A stretch of DNA of 64,000 bases. It comes from Aquanectria penicillioides (Eukaryota; Ascomycota; Sordariomycetes; Hypocreales; Nectriaceae). A model generated the notes under the pieces. It saw only the letters and a program-made list of their open reading frames with translations. It was not told where the DNA came from and made no database searches. The position numbers and the translations under genes are program-made. How positions within the stretch are numbered: the first letter of the stretch is position 1; every line of letters starts with the position of its first letter. The stretch lies in assembly GCA_003415625.1 (NCBI GenBank), contig PYIU01000009.1:558001-622000 (forward strand), written 5' to 3'. This document shows positions 49,421 through 58,092 of the stretch, piece by piece.

Positions 49421-49803
49421 TATATTAATAAATAGAAATATTAGCTAAAATATATACCCTACCCAAAAGGGTATAGAGTAAGTAGGTTTAATTAAAGATT
49501 AAATAGCCTTTTTAAGTAGCTGCAAATAACTTAAAAGAGTATTAAAGCATTTAATTAAATGCTTTAAAGTATCCCTTAAAGAAAAGAAAGAAAGAAAATA
49601 AGGCAAAAAGTTATAAATAAAGTAATATTATAAGGGGCTGCACTAAAACTTTAATAGAGTCTAAATGCAAGGAATTTAGAATTTTAAAAATAAAAATTAA
49701 TTAAAGAAAACTGCCTATTTATTTTCTATATCTTTAAGGTCCCTTTTATCTTTTTAACTAACCTAATAATAGATTGATCTATATTACTTTAGACCCTAAC
49801 TTA
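49421..49803 (-). repeat. LTR of gypsy-type element (5' copy)
   Basis: Pairs with 30961-31343. Where the other copy shows G-to-A changes, this one mostly shows C-to-T changes. Confidence 0.82.
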
Positions 49804-50300
49804 ATATAAAGCCTATTAATACTAAAGTCTTAATAGATTTATAGTTAAATAGCTAAAATTATATAATTAAAGCTATTAATTATTAGCAATTAGCTATAGA
49901 ACTCTATAGATATTATTATTTATAAAATAATATATCTCTATTAGTATTAAAGTATTAAGGCAGACTTAAATAAAGACTGCTAAAGCATTTTAATATATAT
50001 TTAATAAAAAATAAAATATTAAAGCAATATTTATTAATTTAAGAATAAAGAAAATATACCTTTTTATTATATTAATTAATATTATTAATTTATTTATATA
50101 AAATAAGCTATAGATTTACTATAAATTATTAAAATAGTGCATTATAAATTTATTATAGCCTAAGCTAAATTAACTTATTATTAATCTATAAAAATTATAT
50201 ATATAGAGTAGCTATATTCAATACATTATTATTGCCTAAAGATAGTATAAATTAATATTATTATAATATAGAAAAAGAGATATCCTTTTTGTATATACAT

Positions 50301-50396
50301 TAAGGTTATAACTAAAATGATCTTAACGGCACTGGATCTAGTGTGGAAAGTTATATGATCTTATCCGCACCGGATCCGGTGTCTGTAACGCTCGCC
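50301..50396 (-). repeat. Right terminal inverted repeat (96 bp) of the MULE
   Basis: Reverse complement of 27815-27910 apart from six transitions. Ends CGCTCGCC. Confidence 0.92.
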
Positions 50397-50405
50397 GGTG
50401 GGAAT
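50397..50405 (+). repeat. Right 9-bp target-site duplication
   Basis: GGTGGGAAT, identical to 27806-27814. Confidence 0.9.
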
Positions 50406-51813
50406 GGTTAGATGACTCATCATGTGAACTCTTCACTTCCCAACCACTATCTCCTAGAAACCGGCTAAATCTGTTCAACGATACCGTTTTCTGTGCTCGA
50501 GAGAAACCGAGGCATCGCAATTTCCTCTATTGCTGTGGAATGTCCCTGGGACTTTGGCGCAAACGCCCAACCGAAGGGGACCGTCCGGCGTCTGGGAGAG
50601 GGTGGGGAAACCCAGCATGCACCGGCAATCTCCCCCAGATCTCACCGGATCTTGTCAGATCTCCATGACGTTCATCCGCCCAACGAACCAAGCTTAGATG
50701 AACATTCCCCTCAGCGATTACCAACCACAACCGCAAATCGAACAATCACGGTCCCGGCAATAATCGGTTTTAACTTTCCCCGCCTCTGTTGTGGCCCTCA
50801 GACGTTGTCTCCCCGCGGAGGGCCAAGACCGCCCCTCCATGAGAGCAAACTCTTCGGTAGTCTCCTCGGCAGCCCGCCGTATGGCTACCACGACGGCGGC
50901 CGTCCTCCCGCTCGCCATTGGCACCCTACGCGTGGTCGACGCCCAATCATCCGTCTTCCCTTAGCCCTCGGCAAAATCTCGCTGAAGCAGTGGCCTAAGT
51001 GTGGTGCTTGGCCTGCTGATGACGCCGCGTGCCGGGGTGCAAGTGCCGCTAGTCGCTTGGATGGCCGTTGAGAGTGTCACTGTGCTTCACACCCATCTTA
51101 TTCCCGGTGCACAGTCGGGCTAAGATCCTATTCTGTGCTCGGACTCGTGGGGCGACCCATCAAAGGGTTTGGGGTGGGGAGTCCACCGCATTCGACTCGA
51201 GCCTAGACTCTGGGCTTTGCTCGATATCCACGAATTTCCCCGTTCTAAGTGTGGCTCAATGGGGAGCTTATGCCACCTATGAGAACAGAAAATGATGCAG
51301 ATGGCCCATCCTCTGTGGACCCTCCCTCGAGCCGGAGGACGCCAGACCACCTCACAACAAACAGAATCCTTAATATCGTTCTGGTTCTCAGCCACCACTA
51401 ATTGGCCGTCAACACCACCTCATCTTTGCCCAGCCCGCGCTAACGCACAGCTCCTCCTGTCTCGCGAGCGGGTCTTGAGTGTGATTAATCGAGTCTGATT
51501 TAATCTTTTGGGCCAGTGTGGTAAGAAGGGCGGAGACGATGCCAAGGGGTCATTATTCCCGTCGAGATCCCGCCTCCGTGCTCATCTCCCGCATTCTCGC
51601 TTTCTGGTTATAAGCCGGGGGTTGTACGCCGAACGGATGGACCCCTTCGTGTTTTTCGACAAACTTTGATACACTCAAAATTTGCTCGCGTATTGCGTCC
51701 TCCTCGAAGCCAATCCCCGAGGCAATGAGCCAACATTGACAAGACAGCTACAGGTTGCCAGAAAATTTCCATCACATCGCGGCTTGTCTAGGCATGACTG
51801 ACATAAGTCGAAG
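50406..51813. other. Intergenic region right of the island
   Basis: 1.4 kb of ordinary composition with no secure gene. An ATG frame at 50839-50964 encodes 41 residues with a signal-peptide-like stretch (TTTAAVLPLAIGTLRVVDAQ), perhaps the remnant of a secreted protein gene, but it stops at once and nothing recognisable follows. The part near 51.6-51.8 kb probably holds the MFS promoter. Confidence 0.45.
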
Positions 51814-53643
51814 ATGCCCGCACAAAACGAATCGCGATGGGACGGAGATACCCCAGTCCTCGAGCAGGGTGAGCTCGAAATTAGTGTCGACAACACCCTC
51901 GCCCCAAAGCGACGAGAGAACAAGTTCCTCAGCGACGATGAATCCATCTCTTATATCTATCTCACCTTCAGCAGCGATTTACCTTCGCCTCCAACGGCTC
52001 AAGAAGTCGGCCTTCAAGATAACATCCAGATCCCGCCGTGTCCAGATCTGAAGCATTACGCATCACCTTTGACGTGGCCTTTGCCTCGCAAATATTTGTT
52101 GCTCGCGCTTTCATGCATTGCAACATTCCTAACAGCGTACACGGCTGGTGCATACTCTCCTCCTTCTTCTATGATGGCCAAGGATCTTGGGACAACCCAC
52201 CTGGCCACTCTCGTGGGTATCACAACATTTTGTATGGGTTTCGCATTCGCCCCCATGGCACTCGCTCCAATCTCTGAGATCTGGGGACGCTATCCCGTCT
52301 TTGTACTTGCTGGCGTTGTCTATCTGTTGTTCCAGGCTGTTTGTCCCCTCATGACCAATCTTGCCGGCATGTTGGTCTGCCGTTTCTTAGTTGGAGTTGG
52401 CGGTTCGGTGTTTAGCTCTGTCGTCGGTGGCGTCATTGCTGACCTATGGGATAAGGAAGAGAGGAACACTCCCATGTCTTTGTTTAGTGGTTTTGTACTT
52501 GCCGGAACCGGGGCAGGGCCATTGGTCTCGGCGGCATTTATGAAGGTCATGAGCAACAAAACCCAAGCATGGAAATGGTCCTTCTGGCATCAAGTTATCA
52601 TGGATGGCGTACTCCTGGTAGCCATAATTTTCCTCTTCCGCGAGAGTCGAGGATCAGTGTTGTTGTCCAGAAAGGCCAAGACACTCAACAAGTGGTATGA
52701 ACAACTTGAGAGTGTGGGAATCTATGGCGTCTGGGTCACAGAGGTTGAGGAGGAAACGAGTGTTGATTCCTCGTCATCGACCATCAAAACACTACGCGCT
52801 GACCCTGCTGAATACGGGTACGGCTCTGGGCGTGAGAAGAGAGCCCATCGTCGACTGCGAAGAATTCGATGGGTTGTCCAAGCAGACGAACAGCGAGCTT
52901 CTCTTGCAAAGATGATCTCAACCTCTGTTCAACGACCTTTCTTTCTCCTTTTCACTGAGCCTGTCGTCTTCTGCTTTTCTATTTGGGCTGCTTTCTCGTG
53001 GGGAGTCTTGTATCTCTCTTTCGCTGTGGTTCCTTATCTCTACACCAACAATCTCGAGATGTCGAGTCGTGTTTACACCGCGATGATCGTATCTGCAATC
53101 GTCGCAACAGTTGTGGGAATTTTGCAGGAGCACCTTACGAGGCACCCACAATGGCGAAAGCAAGAAGAAGCAGATGGGCCGCAGTCAGGGTCCAAATTTT
53201 GGGCTTTTATGAGGAAGCATTTCCCTGCGGAGGCACCGGAAGCTCGATTGTACTTTGCTTGCATCACAGCCCTTTTCCTTCCTGTTGGCCTTTTTGGTGC
53301 GTTCCTGGGCCCAGGAAGCTCGACCCAGTATGCGCTAGCTATTGGCATCGGATTCGCCAACTGGGGCATTTACTCGGTGTATCTTGCCACCTTCAACTAT
53401 CTTGCCGACACATACCATCTATATGCCTCATCAGCTCTGGCTGCACAGAGCTTTTGTCGAAATGTGTTGGGTGGCTCATTTCCACTCATCACTGGCATCA
53501 TGTTTGACAATCTGGGCTTGAAGAATGCGGGTTGTCTGCTTGGTGGGATTGCTACGGTGTTGACCTTGATTCCGTGGGTTTTAGTCTTTTTTGGAGAGAA
53601 GATCCGCTCACGGAGTAAATTCGCTATTGTGAGTGCTCATTAA
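51814..53643 (+). CDS. MFS transporter, DHA1 polyamine/drug type (609 aa)
   Basis: Intron-free gene from ATG 51814. A hydrophilic N-terminal tail of about 90 residues precedes twelve predicted helices. PISEIWGRYPVFVLAG is the DHA1 motif between helices 2 and 3, GMLVCRFLVGVGGSVF is helix 4, and GTGAGPLVSAAF is motif C of drug:H+ antiporters. The central loop (about residues 290-370) is long and charged, as in fungal Tpo1-like polyamine and drug exporters. It sits in the plasma membrane by family knowledge. No pathway genes adjoin it, so substrate is unknown. Confidence 0.88.
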   Translation: MPAQNESRWDGDTPVLEQGELEISVDNTLAPKRRENKFLSDDESISYIYLTFSSDLPSPPTAQEVGLQDNIQIPPCPDLKHYASPLTWPLPRKYLLLALSCIATFLTAYTAGAYSPPSSMMAKDLGTTHLATLVGITTFCMGFAFAPMALAPISEIWGRYPVFVLAGVVYLLFQAVCPLMTNLAGMLVCRFLVGVGGSVFSSVVGGVIADLWDKEERNTPMSLFSGFVLAGTGAGPLVSAAFMKVMSNKTQAWKWSFWHQVIMDGVLLVAIIFLFRESRGSVLLSRKAKTLNKWYEQLESVGIYGVWVTEVEEETSVDSSSSTIKTLRADPAEYGYGSGREKRAHRRLRRIRWVVQADEQRASLAKMISTSVQRPFFLLFTEPVVFCFSIWAAFSWGVLYLSFAVVPYLYTNNLEMSSRVYTAMIVSAIVATVVGILQEHLTRHPQWRKQEEADGPQSGSKFWAFMRKHFPAEAPEARLYFACITALFLPVGLFGAFLGPGSSTQYALAIGIGFANWGIYSVYLATFNYLADTYHLYASSALAAQSFCRNVLGGSFPLITGIMFDNLGLKNAGCLLGGIATVLTLIPWVLVFFGEKIRSRSKFAIVSAH

Positions 53644-53993
53644 TTAACTGGAATGTGCCTTAACTGACCTGATCTTAGTCACTGCAATAATTACTTACGC
53701 AAGGCGTCATTGCACTTGTGCATCTCACTAGAGACGATACGGGAGATGAACTGACTTGAATAGACATGAAAGGTTGAGATGAATGAGATGAAGATGATGA
53801 AATGTGACGAAGAGGGGGACTTGCTAACGGGAGCGCGAAAGCGCTCTCGGAAACTGCATTTTGCGGAGTTTGATGAAGCGATTTGAAGTGATTGAGGGAC
53901 ATCGGATTTTCATCTGACCTCTGCATAGCGTATTTGAGCGACTACAGATAAAAGTACCTGGAAATTAAAATAAAGTCCTTTTTTGTTCAATAT
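53644..53993. other. Short intergenic region between convergent genes
   Basis: 350 bp holding the 3' ends of the MFS gene and the unrecognised minus-strand gene. Nothing else seen. Confidence 0.5.
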
Positions 53994-55634
53994 CTAAAGT
54001 GTAGTGGCCACTTCCCTCGTCAAGCTTCGCTTTTTCTTCCCTTTCCCGTATGACATCAGAAGCTTCATCATTCCTTTTTTCTCAGTGCTATCCTCCCCCA
54101 AAGAATTACTATCCTGCAGCTGGTCGCTAGCCAGGAGGTTTGCATTGGGTTCTAATATCCGATTTCTCATCCTCTGCAGATCGCCAACGACTGGCGGGAG
54201 CGAATAACTACCGTCCTCGTTGATAACTGGTGGGGGAAGTTGGACGCATCCCTCCCAAGCTGTCATGTCGACATTTGGGTCCGTGGGTTGAGCCCGGTCG
54301 TGATCGTCTCGCGTAATGCAGCCATCTCCGAAATCGACATAGGATTTTTGCCCGCTGAGCCTTGGCCAGATGGTTGATGGAGTGACGCGATACGCATGTC
54401 GCTCGAGATGTGTTTGCGCCGACGGGAAAAGCGTCTGGATGAAGCGGTTCGTGTACGATTCGCTGAAGCCGCAGATGCGAAGCGAATCCACTCGATCACG
54501 CAGCCGGAGAAGGTGATTGCACATGAGAAGGTAGTCATCAGGACAGTAATCTGCCCGGTGGATGAGAAAGTATGGACTCGCTAAGGGCTTGTCTCCTTCG
54601 TCGATCGCGACCGGAACATCAACACCGTCATGTTCCTGGGGTGGAGAATCTGTATTGTCATCTGAATCAGAATACCAACGAGATAGGCGCACCGGCGAAG
54701 CACTTTGGGCCTTTTCGAGATCGGGTAGACACTCTGGAGTTCCCCCAAGGGTAGATGGTGGCTCGGATCTTTGGCTCAGGCGACTATAATTGCTCGCCTC
54801 GCTTGAACGACCCGTAATAGATTTAGTGACGTTGGACTGGTATCTTTGGCCGTAAAATCTTCGACATAGCAAGACCAGGCTGTCGAGCGGGCGGGACGGA
54901 TCCCGACGGCTCTGGGCTTTGACAAACCTGTGAAGCAGTGTTTCCGTGTGCTCCACGCCGGGGAGCAAAGCAACCGAGTCTAGACTTGGGCCACAGCCAA
55001 GGCGCGTCATGTCGATCTCAAGGATGAGTTTCTGAGCATACTTGCCGTACTCGTTGAGCCAAGTCGTAGCAAGCGGGTTGACCCTGGGACCAGTATAGGG
55101 CGAGAAGGTGGCGTGGAGTGGAACTTCGAGCAACAAAGCAACGAGGAGATCTGCGCGGAAGGCAAAAGAGACTTCAAAGCATGGCTGAAGAGGTAGGAGA
55201 ACTGAACTCGGGGACTGGAAGTCCTCAGTGCCCCAGCAGTCCCGGTCAAACGAGGCTCTGTTCAGCTGGAGCGGCTTTCCGCTCCGATGAGGTGCCAAAA
55301 GGAGTTGGCAGATGCGAAAACGGATGCTATCTGGAAGTTCAAAATACCCTTTCTTGGGCTTTTCGCGATGTCGGTCTTTGAAAAACTGCCCCAGAGCGTC
55401 TTGGAATTTTTTCTCGCCGCCGGGGATCTTCTCTCCTTGTGCGTGCTTGTGGTAGACGGCGTCAAACGTTCGGTCCCAGGGAGGAAGGCCCTGTCGATGC
55501 GCAACTGGAGCTGCCTTGATGGCTGTTCTTCTTGAAAAATCTCTTTCTAGTCTTTCTTGAGCGGTTTCGGGGAATGGAGACGATATGGACCGGTGGAAGT
55601 CAGCTTGGCTTCTCGGCCGGCCCTTTGCCATCAT
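53994..55634 (-). CDS. Unrecognised fungal protein (546 aa)
   Basis: Long open frame on the minus strand; ATG 55634 gives a clean start (MMAKGRPRSQ). The frame continues open upstream, but a GTAAGT...CAAAG intron just upstream makes a very short first exon possible. Residues about 105-215 look globular (GYFELPDSIRFRICQLLL has the shape of an F-box-like or 2EXR-like helix pair). The middle and C-terminal parts alternate ordered stretches with Ser/Pro/Asp-rich linkers, and the tail is Lys-rich (YGKGKKKRSLTRE). No membrane segment. I do not recognise the family and assign no function. Confidence 0.65.
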   Translation of the reverse strand: MMAKGRPRSQADFHRSISSPFPETAQERLERDFSRRTAIKAAPVAHRQGLPPWDRTFDAVYHKHAQGEKIPGGEKKFQDALGQFFKDRHREKPKKGYFELPDSIRFRICQLLLAPHRSGKPLQLNRASFDRDCWGTEDFQSPSSVLLPLQPCFEVSFAFRADLLVALLLEVPLHATFSPYTGPRVNPLATTWLNEYGKYAQKLILEIDMTRLGCGPSLDSVALLPGVEHTETLLHRFVKAQSRRDPSRPLDSLVLLCRRFYGQRYQSNVTKSITGRSSEASNYSRLSQRSEPPSTLGGTPECLPDLEKAQSASPVRLSRWYSDSDDNTDSPPQEHDGVDVPVAIDEGDKPLASPYFLIHRADYCPDDYLLMCNHLLRLRDRVDSLRICGFSESYTNRFIQTLFPSAQTHLERHAYRVTPSTIWPRLSGQKSYVDFGDGCITRDDHDRAQPTDPNVDMTAWEGCVQLPPPVINEDGSYSLPPVVGDLQRMRNRILEPNANLLASDQLQDSNSLGEDSTEKKGMMKLLMSYGKGKKKRSLTREVATTL

Positions 55635-56471
55635 CGCTTTGCATCTCGTTAGCAAAGATACGATAGAGCAGCTGCAACATTCAAGCCCAGAATATCTGGA
55701 AGATGACAAGAAAATATACGACTTACTCATTTGGACTCTTGTAGTTGGCTCGCGAAGTTCCTGAAGTGGTGGGAAGGCATTGTTCAGCGGGGTGGTTTGG
55801 CGGCGCGCCGATGAAGGCGAAAGCGGAAGAGGAGAAGTTTTGGTTGGAGCAGTGTATAATGCTATCTAAAGAGCACACCGTGGACTAAATCACTTCGTTT
55901 TCAACATGGATTTAGGGCAGGCGGCTTTGTTTGTTGTTCTGCTGCCATGGCCCCGCCGTCTTTCGTCTGTTTGTCTAGTTTGCCCGGGAGCTTAGACCTG
56001 GCGCCTTTTCAAGCCATGAATACCTGATTGACCATGGAAAATGGACATCAGTTGACAAAGAACCCATGCCTTACTTCCCATATCAGCCGCTAGCTCAAGA
56101 TTTTTACATCGCGTCACCAAATCTCACGAGCGAAATAGCTATAGTTGTTGACATACGGTTCATTCTATTTTCGGGTATCACTGAAGAGCTCAGTACATAC
56201 ATATATGCAGTCCATTGTCCCATTCAGGCCCGAGCAACAGTACATGACGCTCAATGCAATTCAAGAGCCTGTTTGCTTCCATCTCATGGTGCACTCATGG
56301 ACCATTGGGAAAACTTTAGGCGGCGCTTTTGTCCTCCTCTTCTCAGGCGCCGCTTTCAACATGGCGGGGTTTCCTCGAATCCGGAGTCAGCAGCCATTTG
56401 ATGAGATGGAGTGAAGTCAGTGTTGGGATTTCTTTCAGGTCGTTTTTTTTTTGTGTTGATTATTGGTTCGT
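55635..56471. other. Intergenic region
   Basis: No supported gene. Overlapping open frames at 56066-56414 lack recognisable content and probably represent promoter and 3' UTR sequence. Confidence 0.5.
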
Positions 56472-57220
56472 TTACTTGGACTTGGCCTTTTCAGCCTGAG
56501 CCTGCTCGTAGATCCAGTCGTTCAGGCCGTTGCGGTTGCTATAGCACTGGGGTTAGCAATGTGCGGTTATGGACTTGTGTCAATGGAAATTGGACTTACC
56601 GAGCAATCTCGATGGCGTAGAACTGCATGCGGGGCACTGAATTTCTGGTCAGTGATCGTGTTTGCGCATGGGGCGAGTCTCTTAGATTCACATACCGAAG
56701 ATGGTGCTCTCCTGCTCATACTCAACCTTGTGGCTGTTTCGGACCATGGTGCCAAAGTTGTAGTCGTCAATCTTCTTCTCATAGGCCATCATGAACTTGC
56801 GCCACCTCTCCTTGCCAGTCTTGCTCTTCATCTCGTCCTCGTTGACAACGGCGGCAGGATCGAACTCGGGGAAATCGGCCTTGAGGTGCTCGTAAATGTC
56901 GTCGTCCATCTTGGTCAGGCGGAGGGTCGAGCCCTTGACGCGCTCGAGGATGGCCCAGTAGGTCGACATGTGCTGGACGACTGGAAAAAATGTTAGCCAT
57001 CGAAGGTGGGTATCAATCGGGGAATATTCTTAGGTATCGCATACCCTTGACGGCAAACTGCTTCTCGATCTGTAGAGAGGAATGGTTAGCGAATGGAAGC
57101 CTGGGGACATTTTGGCATGGGTCCTGCGCGGGGCAAACTCACATCCTCGTTATTCTCGGCGTTCTCAGCGTCAAAGTTGTTGGGGACGGGCCCGCCGGTC
57201 ATGTTGTCGAGGGGGTCCAT
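56472..57220 (-). CDS. PBDC1: PBDC1-family protein (163 aa)
   Basis: Five small exons: 57220-57143, 57069-57045, 56980-56696, 56636-56600 and 56538-56472; all junctions are GT-AG and in frame. The product matches the eukaryotic PBDC1 (polysaccharide biosynthesis domain-containing 1) family, including yeast YPL225W: QHMSTYWAILERVKGS, LTKMDDDIYEHLKADFPEF, KERWRKFMMAYEKKI and YNFGTMVR. Literature on the yeast protein links it to translation elongation factor biogenesis; that is family knowledge, not visible here. Five exons in under 750 bp is dense compared with its neighbours. Confidence 0.9.
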
Positions 57221-58092
57221 TTTTGCAGAGGCTGAGGTTTGTATGATGGTCGAGTCGGGTCTCCGTGAATCGATGTTTTTGACTGTTCGCGTGGGTGTTG
57301 GTGTTGACAAAAACCTTTTGGACGTGGGGCAATTGGGCGCCGGTGTGAATCAAACGGCATGGCATGGAGGGGCAGCGGAAAAAGTGGGAGGATGATATCA
57401 GCGCATAGTGCATGCGCCTGTTAGCACTGTGCCAACACACTGTGATGCCAGCACATGCTCGAACTAGGTGGATGCTTCAAGATGAAGCTGGCACGCACCT
57501 TGCAACACCATCAAAGTGACGAAATGCGAGATGGTCCAGTTTTCCATTTTAAAGATCCAAATACTAATCTAAAACAGATATTGTCATACTGCTTGTAATG
57601 CCAATTTCGACATATCCGAAGCATCCCTGCGGCTTCCCTAAATCATCAACATTGCCACAATCAGCCACGCACACAGCACACTCTTTGCTGCTTCACCGTG
57701 GACTAAATCTTGAATACACGGAGGCCTTGCAATTTCAATTTCACATGATCTCCAGATTCAATTTTAACATGACTTCCATTGGTTGGGTGTGGGCCCGCGT
57801 CAGCCATTGGAGTTCTAACTGCACGAACAATATGCCCGCCTCTGCCAGAACAATGGGTTGCACAAGTCTGTGCCATCTCCGGAGGGCCATTTTTCGTACC
57901 TCCCCGTTCGCATTCAACATCACCAAATTTTCTTTGTTCTTGAACTAGCCGAGAGAAATTGGAATAATGCCCGCCCTTGACTTCCCCTCGCTTTTCCATG
58001 TTTTCACCACCCTAAGCACAACATCCCAGTGTGATTCACGAGCCTCCTATTATCCTCGTTGCAATAAGGCTACAAGCATTAAGGTGAGAAAA
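57221..58092. other. Divergent promoter region between PBDC1 and the ABC exporter
   Basis: 872 bp with no credible gene. Small frames at 57598-57948 and on the other strand carry nothing recognisable. Confidence 0.5.

Larger units (their letters stand above)
30961..49803 (-). mobile_element. Ty3/gypsy-type LTR retrotransposon, minus orientation, RIP-inactivated
   Basis: Flanked by direct repeats of about 380 bp that align without gaps. Removing the nested copia and TRIM insertions leaves about 12.4 kb. Minus-strand relics occur in gypsy order: gag zinc knuckle (about 46.8 kb), reverse transcriptase (about 38.4 kb), integrase C-terminal part (about 36.4 kb). On the minus strand a purine tract (AAAAAGGGA) abuts the 3' LTR at 31341-31355, as expected for a plus-strand primer. 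A clear target duplication could not be read because the flanks are all A and T. The 31.3-36.2 kb stretch downstream of integrase is unexplained. Confidence 0.78.
27815..50396 (+). mobile_element. Mutator-like element (MULE), split by nested LTR elements
   Basis: Bounded by 96-bp terminal inverted repeats and a perfect 9-bp duplication. Its own DNA is 27815-30960 plus about 49804-50396, near 3.7 kb, a normal MULE size; the remaining 18.8 kb is inserted LTR material. The interior is RIP-saturated: CpG is almost absent and every frame is full of stops. A plus-strand MULE transposase relic lies at about 28.7-29.3 kb. It is dead by inspection; mobilisation by a transposase elsewhere in the genome is conceivable because the ends are well preserved. 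Confidence 0.88.

Noticed and set aside
31085..49560. The recurring ATTTAATTAAAT motif as a CRISPR-like array
   Set aside because: Spacing is irregular over 18 kb, there are no uniform spacers, and the host is a fungus.
27806..50405. The island as a Starship-type giant element
   Set aside because: Its ends are long inverted repeats with a 9-bp duplication, no tyrosine-recombinase captain is seen, and the size is explained by nested LTR elements.
50839..50964. 41-residue ORF with a signal-peptide-like stretch
   Set aside because: Stops right after the putative cleavage region and no continuation in another frame is recognisable; kept only as a remark in the intergenic entry.
50493..51071. 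192-codon plus-strand frame
   Set aside because: No ATG at its start, Pro/Arg/Gly-rich composition typical of an untranslated GC-rich frame, and no recognisable domain.
56066..56414. Overlapping ORFs upstream of PBDC1's 3' end
   Set aside because: Two frames over the same bases with no recognisable content and no introns or context; treated as intergenic.
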